DNA of 64,000 bases from Cryptomeria japonica (taxonomy: Eukaryota; Streptophyta; Pinopsida; Cupressales; Cupressaceae): NCBI RefSeq assembly GCF_030272615.1, contig NC_081412.1, forward strand, positions 688,578,083 through 688,642,082, in the 5' to 3' direction. The translations under genes were made by a program, and so were the position numbers. This document shows, one piece after another, positions 1-12,335 of this stretch (its first letter is position 1; each line of letters begins with the position of its first letter). A model generated the notes under the pieces. It was not told the DNA's origin and did not search any database. It worked only from the letters and a program-made list of their open reading frames with translations.

Positions 1-779
1 TCAAATACATGTGCATGATTTCAAAAATCAAATTGAATTCTAAAGTCAAGTTCTAAATATATTCAAATAACAAATTGAATTAAAATAAATTCAATATTTG
101 AATTAAATTTCATGCAAAGAATAAATTGAAAATCAAAGTCAAAGTGCAAGCACATGCTAAATTAATTAATATAATTAATTAATTAATTAAATCATTATCT
201 TTCCAACCTCTATTTCTATCTTCCACTTTGCTTTTTTTCCAACAAGCTTTCAATCAGTAAACTATTCCATCTATTTTAATTATTTATTTCAATTAATTAA
301 TTAATTACATCATTCTTTAATTATCCTCCAATCATTCTTTTTCATCTTTCAATCATCTTTTTTTTCCGAATCAGTTAACTCAATTAACTATTCAATCTAT
401 TATATTCCACCTCCAAATCAATAGTTCAACTATCAATCAACATGTGAGATCACTTGAGTTCCACCTTTAAATCATTTTGTTCCACCTCTCAATAAATCTC
501 ACCCAAAAATCTATAAATTTAGCATTCAATCTCTATTTTTAACAATCACGAACTTCGAATCTTTTTGTCAATTGTAGGTTGCCAGCATAATATCTGAGAG
601 CCATCATACCATGAAGAAGAGAAAAACAATGGAAGCCATATGTCGGCATGTGATATGGAGTCTTAGTTGATTATTTACATCCTTATTGCTTTGATTGTGT
701 TATTCTATTGATGTTGTTTGAATTCTTTAGCTAGAATAGAGATTCCTGATTTCCTTATTATTTCTAGTTAAGCAATGAT
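1..779. other. AT-rich sequence without recognisable gene
   Basis: Low-complexity AT-rich DNA with several runs of the TTAATTAA type (about 160-190 and 280-310). No open reading frame with family resemblance and no repeat boundary were found on either strand. It abuts the 3' end of the decayed Copia polymerase that follows. Confidence 0.6.
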
Positions 780-2100
780 GATTTTAAGCATATGACAATA
801 GGAATAGCTTCTTCATACACTAGTCGAATATCCTTAAGAGTCTGCTTCATCCACAAAAATTGAGCAAAACAAGATGTTGCAACAATATATTCAACTTTTA
901 TTATGGATAATGACACTGATTATTGTTTCTAACTGATCCATGAAACTAATTTGTCTCCCAAAAAGAATGCACCACAACTGGTACTTTTCTTATCATCAAC
1001 ACTTTTGAGCCAATCAACATTTGCATATGCTTTCAACATGAAATCTCCATCCTTCTTGTACCATAGGCCAAAATATTGAGTTCCTTTCAGATATCTAAAA
1101 ATACTCTTCACTACTTGATCATGAGTTTTCTTTATACTAGCTTGAAATCTTGGAATCAAACACACAACTTGCATAATATTAGGTCTAGAAGTGGTAAGAT
1201 ATAATAGTCCTCCAATCATAAATGTGTACTTTTTTTTATCAACATCTCAAGATGTATCATCTTTTCCTAACTTGTATCCAACAACTAAAGGGGTAGTAAC
1301 ATGTTTATGATTCTCCATATCAAACTTCTTTAACATCTATTTAACATACTTAACTTGAGAAATAAAGATTCCATTATTCAATTGAGTAACTTGAAGACCA
1401 AGAAAAAATGACATCTCTCCAGACATAGACATCTCAAATTGTTTCTGCATCTCTTCTACAAATTCTTTACACAATCCATCACTTCCTTCAAAGATAATAA
1501 CATCAACAATCAACAACTTAATGCCTTCAACCTTCAAATAAAGATTATTATTTGCAGAACCTTCCCTAAAATTTTGTTGTAGAAAACATATGTTCAATCT
1601 TACATACCACGCTCTAGGCACTTGTTTTCCATAAAATGCCTTCTCAAATCTGCAAACCATATCTGAATCTTCTGAAAATCTAAATCCATTTGTTTGTTCA
1701 ATGCATACTTCTTATTCAAGTTCTCCATTCAGAAATGTTAACTTAACATCCATCTGATATACTCTAAAGTTCTTGTAGGTAAAAAAAGAAAGAAACATTC
1801 TGATAGCTTCCATCCTAGCAACTGGGGCAAAAGTTTCCTCAAAATTAATACCTTCTACCTAAGAATAACCTTCACGTACTAATCTTGCCTTGTTTCTTGT
1901 GACTTTTGCTTGTTCATTTAGTTTGTTATAGAACACCAACATAGTTTCTATCACATTTTTATCCACCAATCTACAAACGAGCTCCCAAGTCTAATTCTCC
2001 TCTATTTGATTCAGTTCTTCTTACATCGCTTTAATCCAACTTTCATCTTTGCTAACTTCTTCATAAGATTTAGGTTCAATTAAGAGGAAAGAGAAAATAA
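780..2100 (-). pseudogene. Copia (Ty1) reverse transcriptase/RNase H remnant
   Basis: Read on the minus strand, this is the second half of a Copia polyprotein. Around 1830-1740 it carries the RT start ([13 protein letters not shown], then the YQMDVK block). At 1660-1337 come palm and connection motifs (PRAWY, FFLGLQVTQ). At 1219-929 comes the RNase H approach (YLTTSRPNIM, RYLKGTQYFGLWY, KKSTSCGAFFLG). The recognisable similarity ends near 780. The catalytic YVDD box reads IVDV here, so the second aspartate is lost. Stop codons lie near 1990 and 1930, between the two open pieces (1336-1220) and again near 925. It is a dead fragment with no gag, protease or LTRs recognisable beside it. Assignment to Copia is firm; the lineage is not resolved. 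Confidence 0.9.
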
Positions 2101-3019
2101 TTAGTTTACTCATTTACCTCTATAAAACTTCTTCTTGTCTAAACTCCTTTTTTCGTATCTCCAATTATATGATCTTTTGAGTGATTCCTTTGCACATATT
2201 TTAGGGTCTTGATTGCTTGTTTTGTTTCTCCTTTATCTTATTCTTCTATTTCATTTGATTTATATTCAGTGTTTCCTTCCAGATTTGTGGGTATGTGAAG
2301 GATCATGGTGGGCCAAACAAGCCCTTAAGTGACAATAAAAATTCAGAAAATAGAGTTAGGCAACTTGACATAAAAGTTTGAATAAGGTGTCAACATTATT
2401 TCAAAAATATGTAAGAATAAAATCTCTAGAAAAATGAATGTAGTTTCTAAGCTACTAGTTATTTTCTATAATAAAAATAAAAAATCTATTTGATGAAAAT
2501 TTGAAATTTCACTGTAGTAGTACAAAAATTTCAAGAAAAAGATAAGTAGCGAGTGTCTCTCTGACCATCCTGACCACAATCAGATCATAATATTTTTTTG
2601 TAAGATTTTAGATATAAGTAGAAGACTCATATCCTGATGTGACCCCTTAATTTATAAATTTAAATTTAGTCTTGGCTTAAGCCAACTCCCTTCCCAGTAG
2701 TCATTGCTTATTAATATGATTGCAAAAATATTCTATTTATACCTAGGGTGATGTATACTTGAGAACAAAAACTAATTCAATTTAAGCATAAAAAATGATC
2801 AAGAATCATCATCTAGAACCATAAAGGCTCATGGAGCAGTAGTTAAAGATTTAATGACATTGTTGCATATACTTGAGATCAACATATACTTCCACTAGGC
2901 ATTTTACATGGTTACTTCTCGTGTCTTTGAATTTTTACATATCAGTGGATTGGTTTAAGGGGTATGACTATGCAAAATCTATTGCATATAATTTCTAATG
3001 ATATCTATAGATACAACCA
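2101..3019. other. AT-rich intergenic sequence
   Basis: No coding signature was recognised. Integrase, the domain expected upstream of the Copia remnant, is not readable here. The stretch ends at the 5' LTR of the next element. Confidence 0.5.
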
Positions 3020-3024
3020 ATTTC

Positions 3025-3520
3025 TGTTAGAATAAATAATTCATACATTAATTATTCACTTAATTGCATTAATTCACTAAATAATTGATGCCTTAATTAG
3101 TAATTAATTATTGGCATTTATTAATTATTTAATTAATGAATTATGAATAATTAATTAAAATATTTATCTCCATGCATAAGGAAAACTAGGAAACGCAAAC
3201 TATGTTTAGATTTCGAGAACTTTTCATGCATTTAATTAGTCTATTATGCTTTTTGTGCATACATGACAGATTTATGCATTATGTTTTAACTCTCATTCTA
3301 TCTTGTAAACTCCACCATTTAGTGTTTCTATCTTTAGAGTTAGATTTCTTTATAAGGATGTCATATCCTTCATTGTAACTCAAACAATTTCAAAGCAATT
3401 CAATCAATTTCATTGTTATTGTCTTCAATTATTTTTTTGTTCAATTCTCTCTTTATGTGTGATAGGTATTCTTGTAGAAGATATTGGGCTTGTGGAATTC
3501 TCATTTCATGAATTGTAACA
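3025..3520 (+). repeat. 5' LTR
   Basis: It runs from TGTTAGAATAAATAATTC to ATTGTAACA and matches 5113-5600 with scattered substitutions. Several TTAATTAA-rich blocks lie in the U3-like part. Confidence 0.85.
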
Positions 3521-3532
3521 TGGTATCAGAGC
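3521..3532 (+). promoter_or_regulatory. Primer binding site (tRNA-iMet)
   Basis: TGGTATCAGAGC follows the 5' LTR with no gap. This is the standard Copia first-strand priming site. Confidence 0.85.
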
Positions 3533-5103
3533 TCCAGATCTAAAGATTCCTATTCGCTTTTTTTTGTAGATTATTTGCATGTATAGAAAATTATTCAGCT
3601 TGGGTTAATTTGGAGTGCACAATCAGTTCTAGAAGGCTTGAGAAAGTCAGGATCGCCTTTTGTTTCATTCAAATTGGATACACGGAGTCCATTTTGCAAG
3701 GGTTCGAAGTTCAAGGGTTTTATCTGTTCCAGAGGGTACCTGAATTAATAGGAGATTTTTGGTCCCACAAGTACCTCACAATTGGATTCAGAAGGTTGAT
3801 TCCATGATTTACAATGCATGAAAAATATGTACGATAGGGGAATCTGGGGCATGTTTTTTTATTGACACGCTTTACAATGCCAAAAAAATTCGTATGACCA
3901 TACAGCCTGCAGGTGCATCTGTACCTACATCAGAAATTTTTTCAAAAAACAAAACTGGTAAAAGAAAAAATCATGCATAAATATTTTTGTTAAAATATTT
4001 TAGAGGGTGCAATTTTTTTTTAAAAGGGAATTTTTTTTAATTAAAAAAAAAAGAAGTCAAATCTACACAAAAGAGTATGTACCAGACATTCATCAGTAGG
4101 TACTATGAAGATGTCATCATCTACATCAACGAATCTGGCAGACCCACTAAATTTGGATATTTTCCAAATTTAGTTGATTTTCTCTATTTTTAGCCCTTCA
4201 AAGTTCTAAAAAGCAACATGTGATTTTTTGCTCATAACTTCGTCATACGGAGTCGAAATTGGGCAAACCATATATCATTGGAAAAAAAAATTTGAGCACG
4301 ATCCAGATATGGAGGTATTTTTTTCCCAATTTTTCCATTTTCAGTATTTTTTATCAGTTGAAGTCAGAAGTTGTTGTTTGCACTCCCTAGGGCATATCTT
4401 GTGCATCCGGACTCTCTATTTCGCAAACGAGATATCATCCAAAAGATGTTGCAAAGATCTATCCAGATCTTAGGACCATTTTTTTAGATTGTTTACCAAA
4501 CCACTGTCTCTTCCTTCTGAAGTCAACAATGTCTTTTCTGGTCCTATTCTACCCTTCCTGTGATCCGAGCTCCACCTTTCTTGTCTCAGATCTCTACTTT
4601 TTTCAGCATCATGGAGAGAAGATTTCAAATTCAATGTACTTGTCATTTCTCTCCCTTGTCAGCATTATGGGGGCGTTTCTATCATTGGTGCTAATGCTTC
4701 CTTGGTTTTGTGTTGGAGGTTCTATGTATTCAGTACTAGTTCCTATGTACTAAGAAGATGCAGTGGTTGGTTACCCATGCATTTTGGTGAGATTCCAGAA
4801 TACTTACCATATGGACACTCTTGCATTCCTATTTCTCGAGATTCTTTTTTCAACATCATAGCAGTCATTCTACAACAATGTTTGCAACTTCTTCATGCTT
4901 CAATGTTTCTTCATGCTCGTCTTTTGTTTCTCTTTTGGAGAGGAGTTTTGTTCCCATTAGGTTTTCTCCTTTGCTCTATTTTTTAGAAACTTGCATGTTT
5001 ATTCATGGGTACCTCATTAGGCTTTATGTCGGGACCTATCTTGCATTCATCTTTGCATGATTTTTTCCTACATCTTTTTTCTCTCCCTCCCCAGTTGTGC
5101 ATT

Positions 5104-5112
5104 CAAGGGGGG
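5104..5112 (+). promoter_or_regulatory. Polypurine tract
   Basis: A purine run ending GGGGGG sits directly before the 3' LTR. The same tract is found in reverse at 38539-38547 in the related element. Confidence 0.75.
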
Positions 5113-5600
5113 TGTTGGAATAAATAATTCATACATTAATTATTCACTTATTTGCATTAATTCATTAAATAATTGATACCTTAATTAGTAATTACTTACT
5201 AGCATTTATTAGTTATTTAATTAATTAATTATGAATAATTAATTAATATTTATCTCCATGCATAATGAAAACTAGGAAAAGAAAACTATGTTTAGATTTT
5301 GAGAGTTTCATGCATTTAATTAGTCTATTATGCTTTTTGAGCATACATGTTTGATTCATGCCTTCGGTTTTACCTCCCTATCTATCTTGTAAACTCCACC
5401 ATTTAGGGTTTCTATCTTTAGAGTTAGATTTCTTTATAAGGATATCATATCCTTAATTGTAACTCAAGTCAAAGAAATTCAATCAATTTCATTGTTATTG
5501 TCTTCAATTATTTTGTTGTTCAATTCTCTCTTTATGTGTGACAAGTATTCTTGAAGAAGATACCTGAGCTTGTGGGATTCGCATTTCATGAATTTTAACA
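5113..5600 (+). repeat. 3' LTR
   Basis: Starts TGTTGGAATAAATAATTC and ends AATTTTAACA. It is followed by CTTTC, the presumed target duplication. Confidence 0.85.
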
Positions 5601-5605
5601 CTTTC

Positions 5606-6679
5606 TAATTGCAAGCTCAAATTATATTTGGGGTGAAAAAAATTTAGACATCAAATTATTTAGGTTAAACATGTAAGGGTTAAATCATTGTATCAAGGAT
5701 CACATTTTCAATTGAAAAGGTCATTTTTCATTGTGAGAATGTCCCCAAATAAAGACATAATTATTTTTTCTACTTTTCAAGAGTTATGCAATTCAATATT
5801 GAATGCATTACACAATAAGGAGTTGCTAAGCATCACCTTATGGGTGAAACCATAATAGTGAGTCCCACTTGTGGGACATGAAAAATTTGGTCTAAAGGGG
5901 TGAAGAAACTTACAACCAAAGGCCTCTTTGAATTAACGAGCCTTTGTTTAAAGGTTGATTTAATTTTCATAAAATGTTTTTATGGTGCTTAGGGGTTGTT
6001 ATTTGTAAAATACATTGTGCGGCCCACGATAAAGGCCAAAATTTGCCATGCAAAAGCCAAACCTCACCACATCACCTTTATTTTACATGTGTAATTTATA
6101 TAGATGTTAGACAGTGTTGACATGGACAACTAGGGATAGCAAAGGCTAAAAGAAGAGTTAGAGCCAAAAAATTTCTAAATATATAATTATAAAATTATGT
6201 GACTTGACTTAGTACAAATTTATGCAATTATTTGTTGTGTATTAGTATTGATAGATATTCATTATAATATTTTAAAATAAGACATTAAAACATCAAAAAA
6301 TCAAATAAATAAATTAAATAGAATATATATAGAATTCCATGAAATTTCTCTTTATCTCCACTTTTTTCTTAAATATATAGATTTTAATAATTTATGAAAA
6401 AAAACTAAACTATATAGAAAAATTACTTATAAAATTCCATATTATAAAAAATGTCTTTTTAAAATAGTCTTCACAATAACGTTGTTAGCATTTTTAAATT
6501 AATTCGCTGAAATGTACTCTCTTATAGAGAATTTCCAATGACCATTAAAATCCTACTTTTGTAGTCTTACAAAATCAAATTGTCTATCTAGAAATCCAAA
6601 TGCATCAATGATGTAATTTTGATTTTCATTTAATTAGTAAATATAAAAAAAATACAATCAATGGTACATTTTAATCTAG
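5606..6679. other. AT-rich sequence, nothing recognised
   Basis: Non-coding by inspection on both strands, with no clear repeat boundary. It leads into the diverged tandem array that starts near 6680. Confidence 0.45.
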
Positions 6680-8045
6680 TATAAAAGTTGCCATTGCAAA
6701 AATTGCCAATCGTGTTCCAAAAATTATTAGACTTAAAATTATATTGTCAGTCATGTGTTAGAAGAATTGTGAAATTTTAAAAAAGTTGCCACCCACCTGT
6801 TAGAAGAATTTTGAGATTTAAATTTAGTTGTCATCATATGTCAGAAAAATTTGGCACACTTAAATTAAGTTGCCAAAATTGTCAGCCATATGTTAGAAAA
6901 ATTATCAGACTTAAATTAGATTGGCATTTACGTGTGAGAAGAATTGTGAGATTTTTAAAAAGTTGATAGCCACATGTAAAAGAATTGTGAGGTTTAAATT
7001 AAGTTGTTAGTCATGATAGAGAAAAATTGTCAAACTTAAATTAGGTTGCCAAAATTGTTAGAATCAAAATTAGATTGTCAATAATGTGTTAGAAGAATTG
7101 TGAGATTTTTAAAAAGTTGTCTGCCATGTGTTAGAAGAATTGTGAGATTTAAATAAAGTTGTCATCATATGTTATAGAAAATTTGTCACATGATATTGGT
7201 TATCTTCTCAATTTATAAGGGTTTTCATATCAATAATTTAATGGAGGCTCTAGTCATCTTGTATGTGGTGGAGCATAGTTGATCTCTTGGCTGGAAACAA
7301 ATTATTTGTGAATCTGATTCTCAGGTGGTGGTGACTTTGTTGAATGCGTGTTGGTTAGACGGGGTTAACCAGAAATTGGCTGTGGTGATTAGGCAAATTC
7401 TTTGGTTGTGCAATTCCTTGGAATCTGCTACTTTTTGTCACATTCCTATGGAATGGAATAGAGTTGTTGATTGTTTAGCCAAATGGAGTTCAGATCATTG
7501 GCTGGGATGGAATATAGTGGATAAGGGGCAATTATCAACTGATATGTCTCGTTTGTTGGATCATGTAGTGGATATTGATAGAGTAGAGTAATTTTCTCTT
7601 GCTAGATGCTTGGCCCTGTTTGTTTTGTATCTCTTTTTTTATTCTAATAAATTTTTACCCCCTTTTTTAATCAAAATTTTTAGTAAAGTGTTAAAAAAAT
7701 TATTAGACATAAATTAGATTTTCATACATATGTGAGAAGAATTGTGATATTTAAATAAATTTGTTAGCTACATTAAAAAGAATTGTGAGGTTTAAATTAA
7801 ATTGTCAGTCATGATATAGAAAAACTGTCAAAGTTGAATTAGGTTGTCAAAATTATCAATCACCTGTTACAAAATTTATCCAACTTATATTCGATTGTCA
7901 ATCAGAGTAAGAAAAATTGTGAGATTTGAAAAAAGTTGTCAACTACGTGTAAGAAGAATTTTGAGATTTAAATTAAATTTCAGTCATGTATTATTGTCTA
8001 ACTTAAATTAGATTTTAGTCACGTTTAAGAAAAATTGTCACTTTT
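6680..8045. repeat. Diverged tandem repeat array
   Basis: Recurring phrases are of the type AGAAGAATTGTGAGATTTAA, AAGTTGTCAGTCATG and AAATTGTCAGACTTAAATTA. They alternate in diverged higher-order units of several tens of bases from about 6680 to 7195 and resume at about 7677 to 8045. The gap is occupied by a LINE 3' fragment. No coding potential was seen. Exact unit length needs a self-alignment. Confidence 0.7.
7195..7676 (+). pseudogene. 5'-truncated LINE: RNase H C-terminus and 3' UTR
   Basis: The plus frame carries the C-terminal part of the RNase H domain found at the end of plant L1 ORF2. Visible are NN..EA near 7238 and ICESDSQVVV near 7310. The HIPMEWNRVVDCLAKW block follows near 7440, including the H..N..D.LA signature. 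One stop separates the NN..EA part from the rest. The sequence then runs into a short A/T-rich 3' end with an AATAAA-like signal near 7647. It interrupts the tandem array, as expected for a truncated insertion. It is a separate, shorter copy than the LINE at 36-46.6 kb. Confidence 0.75.
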
Positions 8046-8324
8046 GTTATCGAGCCTTCCCACGCAACATCTTTCCTGTACCTTTGCCTTCCAAATGGAG
8101 GCTTTGCATTCGCAAATCTCTAAACTTGCATTTAAATGTAAGATTCTTCTAATTATATAGTCATATGATTAATTCAAATTGTGTACAGGTGTTGCGGTTA
8201 TTTATATCCCATTGGGGAACATTTATACATTGCACAAGAGGAACGCAATGTATCCACTTTACTTTAACATGACTGTGGGATCTGCATTTTGTTTATTTAG
8301 GTAATAATTCATTTCCCATTTTCA
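8046..8324 (+). other. Sequence upstream of the RLP pseudogene
   Basis: No convincing signal-peptide exon was found. A splice-acceptor-like TTTCAACAG lies at about 8321-8329, just before the LRR N-terminal cap, so an upstream exon may exist or may have been lost. Confidence 0.3.
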
Positions 8325-11167
8325 ACAGCATGTTTGCAAGATGATAGAAGTTACTTGCTGGATTTCAAGGTTGGTCTTAATCTTTCCTTATCACCAGCTC
8401 GCTCTTTATCCTCTTGGCGGGGATTCAACTATTGCGAGTGGGAGGGTGTTTGTTGTGATTGTCATTCGCCTCAATTGAAGTAATCACGGTGATTATGATC
8501 ATCAGTTGAGTGGGGAGCTTCGTCCATCGCTGTTTGATTTGTAGTATCTACAACACTTAGATCTTGGCGGCAATGACTTCCAAGGTATTTCTATTCCTTG
8601 CCAGTTGTCAAAACTGAAGAGTCCTACATTTAGCTTGTCATATTCTGGATTTCGAGGTGAAGTCCCTATGGAGTTGGGAAATATGTCAAGCCTGCGGCAT
8701 TTGGATATTTCACAAGGTTACTATGAAATTAAAATTTCAGACACTGAGTGGCAAACAATCAATTTGAAGAGTAGTAAGTTTGATGGATGGATCAGAAATC
8801 TAAGAAGCCTAAAATTCTTAGGAATGAATGAAATGAACTTGAGAATGGCATGTAAGCACTGGGGTGAGACCCTTAGCGGTCTTGCCAATCTTACCCACAT
8901 TCATTTGCAGGACTGTGGGCTCTTAGGTAATATTCCAGATCTCTCGAACATCACTCGTTTATCTCATCTAGTTATAAGAATGAACTCATTCCCATTTGAA
9001 CTACCCTCTTGGTTTGAGAACATGTCCTCATTGGTTTCAGTTGATCTCTTTAGTTGTGGTCTAAATAGTTCCATCCCTTCCAATTTCATGCCCCGTTCAA
9101 GAATGAGCAATCTTGATCTTGCTTCAAATGTTGATTTGAAAAGAAACATTTCATTCATTCTAAGCCATTCTTCCTCGCTTGTAAAGCTCTCTCTAAGTGA
9201 TTGTAATTTTGGAGGATTGTTTCCCCCCTCTTTTTCAAACTTTTCAAAACATAAGATCATAGATCTATCGTCTAACCATGTGGAGGGCAGTATTTCATCC
9301 TCTCTTGGTGGCTTCTCCTCCCTTAGATATCTAGACCTTAGTCAAAACTAGTTAAGTGGTCATGTTCCTCCCTCTCTATGTCAGATTCCAACATTAAGGA
9401 AGCTCTCTCTAGGCCATAATCAGCTCTCAAGAACAATTCCAGATTCCATTTCAATTCTGGCTAGCCTAGAAGTATTGTCACTTCCCTCGAGCAGATTAAT
9501 AGGCAACTGCACTTCAGCTACTCGAAAATCTAACTCACCTTGAACAATTGCACCTTTCAGAAAACCAGCTTCTCATTAACATCTCCTAAAGCTGGATTCC
9601 TCGGTTTTCCTAGCTCGATTACCTTGGATTGGTGTCTTGCAATATAGAAGGTGACTTTCCTACATTCTTTTCCCAGCACTATTTGTTGCACTGGTTAGAT
9701 CTTGCAGATAACAACATTGTGGGAAATATTCCTCCGTGGTTGTGGGATCTTCCATATCTTGATATGTTGAATCTTTCAAACAACAATCTGGAAGGTTGTC
9801 TACCCCCCAAGATATTCCATTTTTTTGTGATGATGGACTTGCATGGGAATAGATTATATGGCTTTCTTCCTACTTTTGATTATGCTGCAGAAGTGTTAGA
9901 TTTGTCGGATAATGAATTTAATGGTTCTATTCCTGCAAAAATTGGCACATCCTCTCTATCATTATCAGGGAATAATCTCACTGGACAAATTCCAAGTTCT
10001 ATATGTACCAGTTCATATAATTACTATAGGTCTTTGGACTTTTCAAAGAACAATTTGATTAGTATGATTCCTGCAAGCATTGGGAGGTGCTCTAAATTAT
10101 CAGTTTTAAAATTAGCTCAAAATGTTTTGCAAGGGAAGATTCCAGAGGAGTTGGGAAATCTAACAGCTCTTTAGACACTAAATCTCAATGGCAACAAATT
10201 GCAAGGTATTATTCCTTCACCCGTTGCAAATTGCACGAGACTCCAAGTACCTGATTTAGGAAATAATAAATTTGAAGGGAGCATTCCTATATGGATTGAA
10301 AAGCTGACAGACTTAAGAATTATGAGCTTAGCTTCTAATAAGTTTATAGGTAGAATTCCATCTCAACTATTCAGGATGAAAACTCTTCAAATTCTAGATT
10401 TAACCGGTAATCAATTATCAGGAAGTATTCCTCCAAATCTTCAAGTTATATGCTCTTGTCAATAGCTCACAAAGTTTTGATGTACAATATTATCAGATTG
10501 AGTGTGCTCCTGCTATTGAGTATTCATACTGTGCACTCAATTTTGCTAATGAAGTAATAGTTTGGATAAAAGGAAGGGCAACTTTATACCGGAAGATAAT
10601 TAGATCTGAAAAGTTCATAGATCTATCACGTAATAATCTATTAGGCAATATCCCTCTATAACTGGGACTTCTTAAGGGTTTAATTCTTTAAACATGTCAA
10701 GAAATAATCTGAGTGGCTCAATCCATGAGTCCTTAGGAGAAATGGCTTACTTGGAATCTCTAGATCTTTCAAAAAATAAGGTGTCAGGAAAGATTCCTTC
10801 CCAACTCTTAAATCTAGCATTCCTTGAAGTGTTGAATCTTTCCGACAACATGCTTTACAGGTTAATACCACAAGAGAAGCAGTTTTCAACCTTTGAGGCT
10901 TCTTCTTTTCTAAGAAATCCCAATCTTCATGGACCTCAACTTGAAAACAAGATACTGAATTCTAGTTTTTGTAGTAGAGAGAATCACAATAATAGAATTT
11001 ATGAAGATGGAGATGGAGCTATGATGGATTGATGGTCGGCACTGGGAGTGGGGTTAAGTTATGGAGTGGGACTTGCTACTATAATTCCAGCCTTGTGCTT
11101 CCACATGAAATGGAAATGCATATGTTTTGTACTCATAAATAATTTTATCTATTTTTTCCAACGGTGA
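8325..11167 (+). pseudogene. Receptor-like protein (LRR-RLP) pseudogene
   Basis: This is a near full-length remnant of a plasma-membrane leucine-rich-repeat receptor-like protein, the Cf/EIX class that senses extracellular ligands and has no kinase. It opens with an LRR N-cap (SSWRG, CEWEGVCCD, about 8415-8460). Many 24-residue repeats follow (LxxLxxLDLSxNxxxGxIP pattern) at 8605-9351, 9629-10174 and 10199-10465. An island-like stretch lies at 10470-10640, then final repeats (SMSRNNLSGSI, ESLDLSKN) at 10694-10850. A C-terminal hydrophobic segment with a short basic tail (GVGLSYGVGLATIIPALCF, KWKC) spans about 11031-11130. In-frame stops at 9349, 10172 and 11030, plus frame changes between 9351 and 9629 and again between about 10455 and 10694, make it non-functional as one protein. 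No kinase domain was seen. Confidence 0.85.
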
Positions 11168-12335
11168 ATTTCTGGAGCTGATTCTCTCTCTAGTCATACA
11201 TGTTGATCGATAAAATTACTTTTATGAATACAACCTTATGGGAAACTCAGTGATGGTGGACCTGCACGTGTTCACTGACTGACCTCTGGGATTTCAGAAG
11301 ATGACTCTTCGTATGTAGGGGGTGAAAAGGGATAGAAAGAAAACTAAAAGAAAAACTACTCTATAGCGATACGCCAAGACAATTTTGGAACTAAGGCACA
11401 AAGAAAACTTCATAAACATGCAATTATGAGGCCCATTCAACAATCTACATACCCAAAAACTTGAAAATGGAACATAGACAACAACTCATTTAACATAAAG
11501 AAATATATATCATTCATCCACTAGATAACAAAGTTCATTAAAACATAGCTTAATTTGTAGAGTCTTATAGCATATATTTATGAAGTCGTACAGAATTATA
11601 AAATTGCATAGAAACACAATGATCATAAAGGTCAAAGACACAATTTGATTAGAGTTTCAAAAGCACAAGTACAAATTTAAGGCATAGTTCTATGAGAAAT
11701 TGTCTATATCCTTCTTCCTAATTTTTGAACCCTTACATAAGAAAAAAGCATTTCTTAAATAAGCCTGAGCCAACCATCCAGTAGGAGAAAACAAAGAGAG
11801 TGCTTGGAACCATAAGCATCGTTGGCAATGCCATTAGCAACTATGAACAGCCTCCCAAAAGCTAAAACAGAAAATATTCAACTTCTCGCACAATTGCAAT
11901 CAAATCTTCTAACAACGGATCAGATTAAAGGAATTCGCAACCACTATCGAAACCGCGAGCCACTAGTGACCAAAAACCCATCTTCTCAGGTTGATAAACA
12001 ACAATGCCCAATATTTGCATCAATTCCAACATGGCAGCAGGAGGGAGCTTCCTGGGAACGCAATAAAAATGCATAGAAAACCTCAGAAGGAACTGCCACG
12101 TTTCGTGAGTGAAAAACTTGCAAACACACAGGCTCAAAGATGCGGGCCCACCAGGAAAGTGAAAAAGAAAACCGCCACATGTTGACACTTCTTGGCTTCC
12201 TAGCAAAGGGAAAGGAGAAGCTCAAACATTCCGAGTCATGCTACCCCATGGATGCGGGGAGGCAAAAACTTCGGGCAGAAAAGAACTAAGGCCTGGGGAC
12301 ATAAAAAGAAGCTAACTCCCTGAAAGGGGCAGGGG
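11168..12335. other. Unassigned sequence downstream of orphan ORF A
   Basis: No family-recognisable coding sequence on either strand; short open frames at 11822-12225 overlap on both strands and look accidental. Because orphan ORF A ends just to the right on the minus strand, this may be its 3' UTR or the 3' terminal region of a host element. No element end or repeated partner was found. Confidence 0.35.

Larger units (their letters stand above)
3025..5600 (+). mobile_element. Short non-autonomous Copia-type LTR element
   Basis: Two similar direct repeats (3025-3520 and 5113-5600), both beginning TGTT and ending AACA, bound a 1.6-kb interior. Immediately after the first LTR is TGGTATCAGAGC, the initiator-Met tRNA primer site typical of Copia. 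A polypurine tract (CAAGGGGGG) abuts the second LTR. Flanking 5-mers are ATTTC and CTTTC, a target duplication with one mismatch. No gag, protease, integrase or RT is visible; the short open frames inside (60-95 codons) have no family resemblance. LTR starts, primer site, polypurine tract and an internal CTCCGTATG-type patch resemble the element at 38157-40911, so the two are probably related families mobilised by a Copia helper. Confidence 0.85.
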
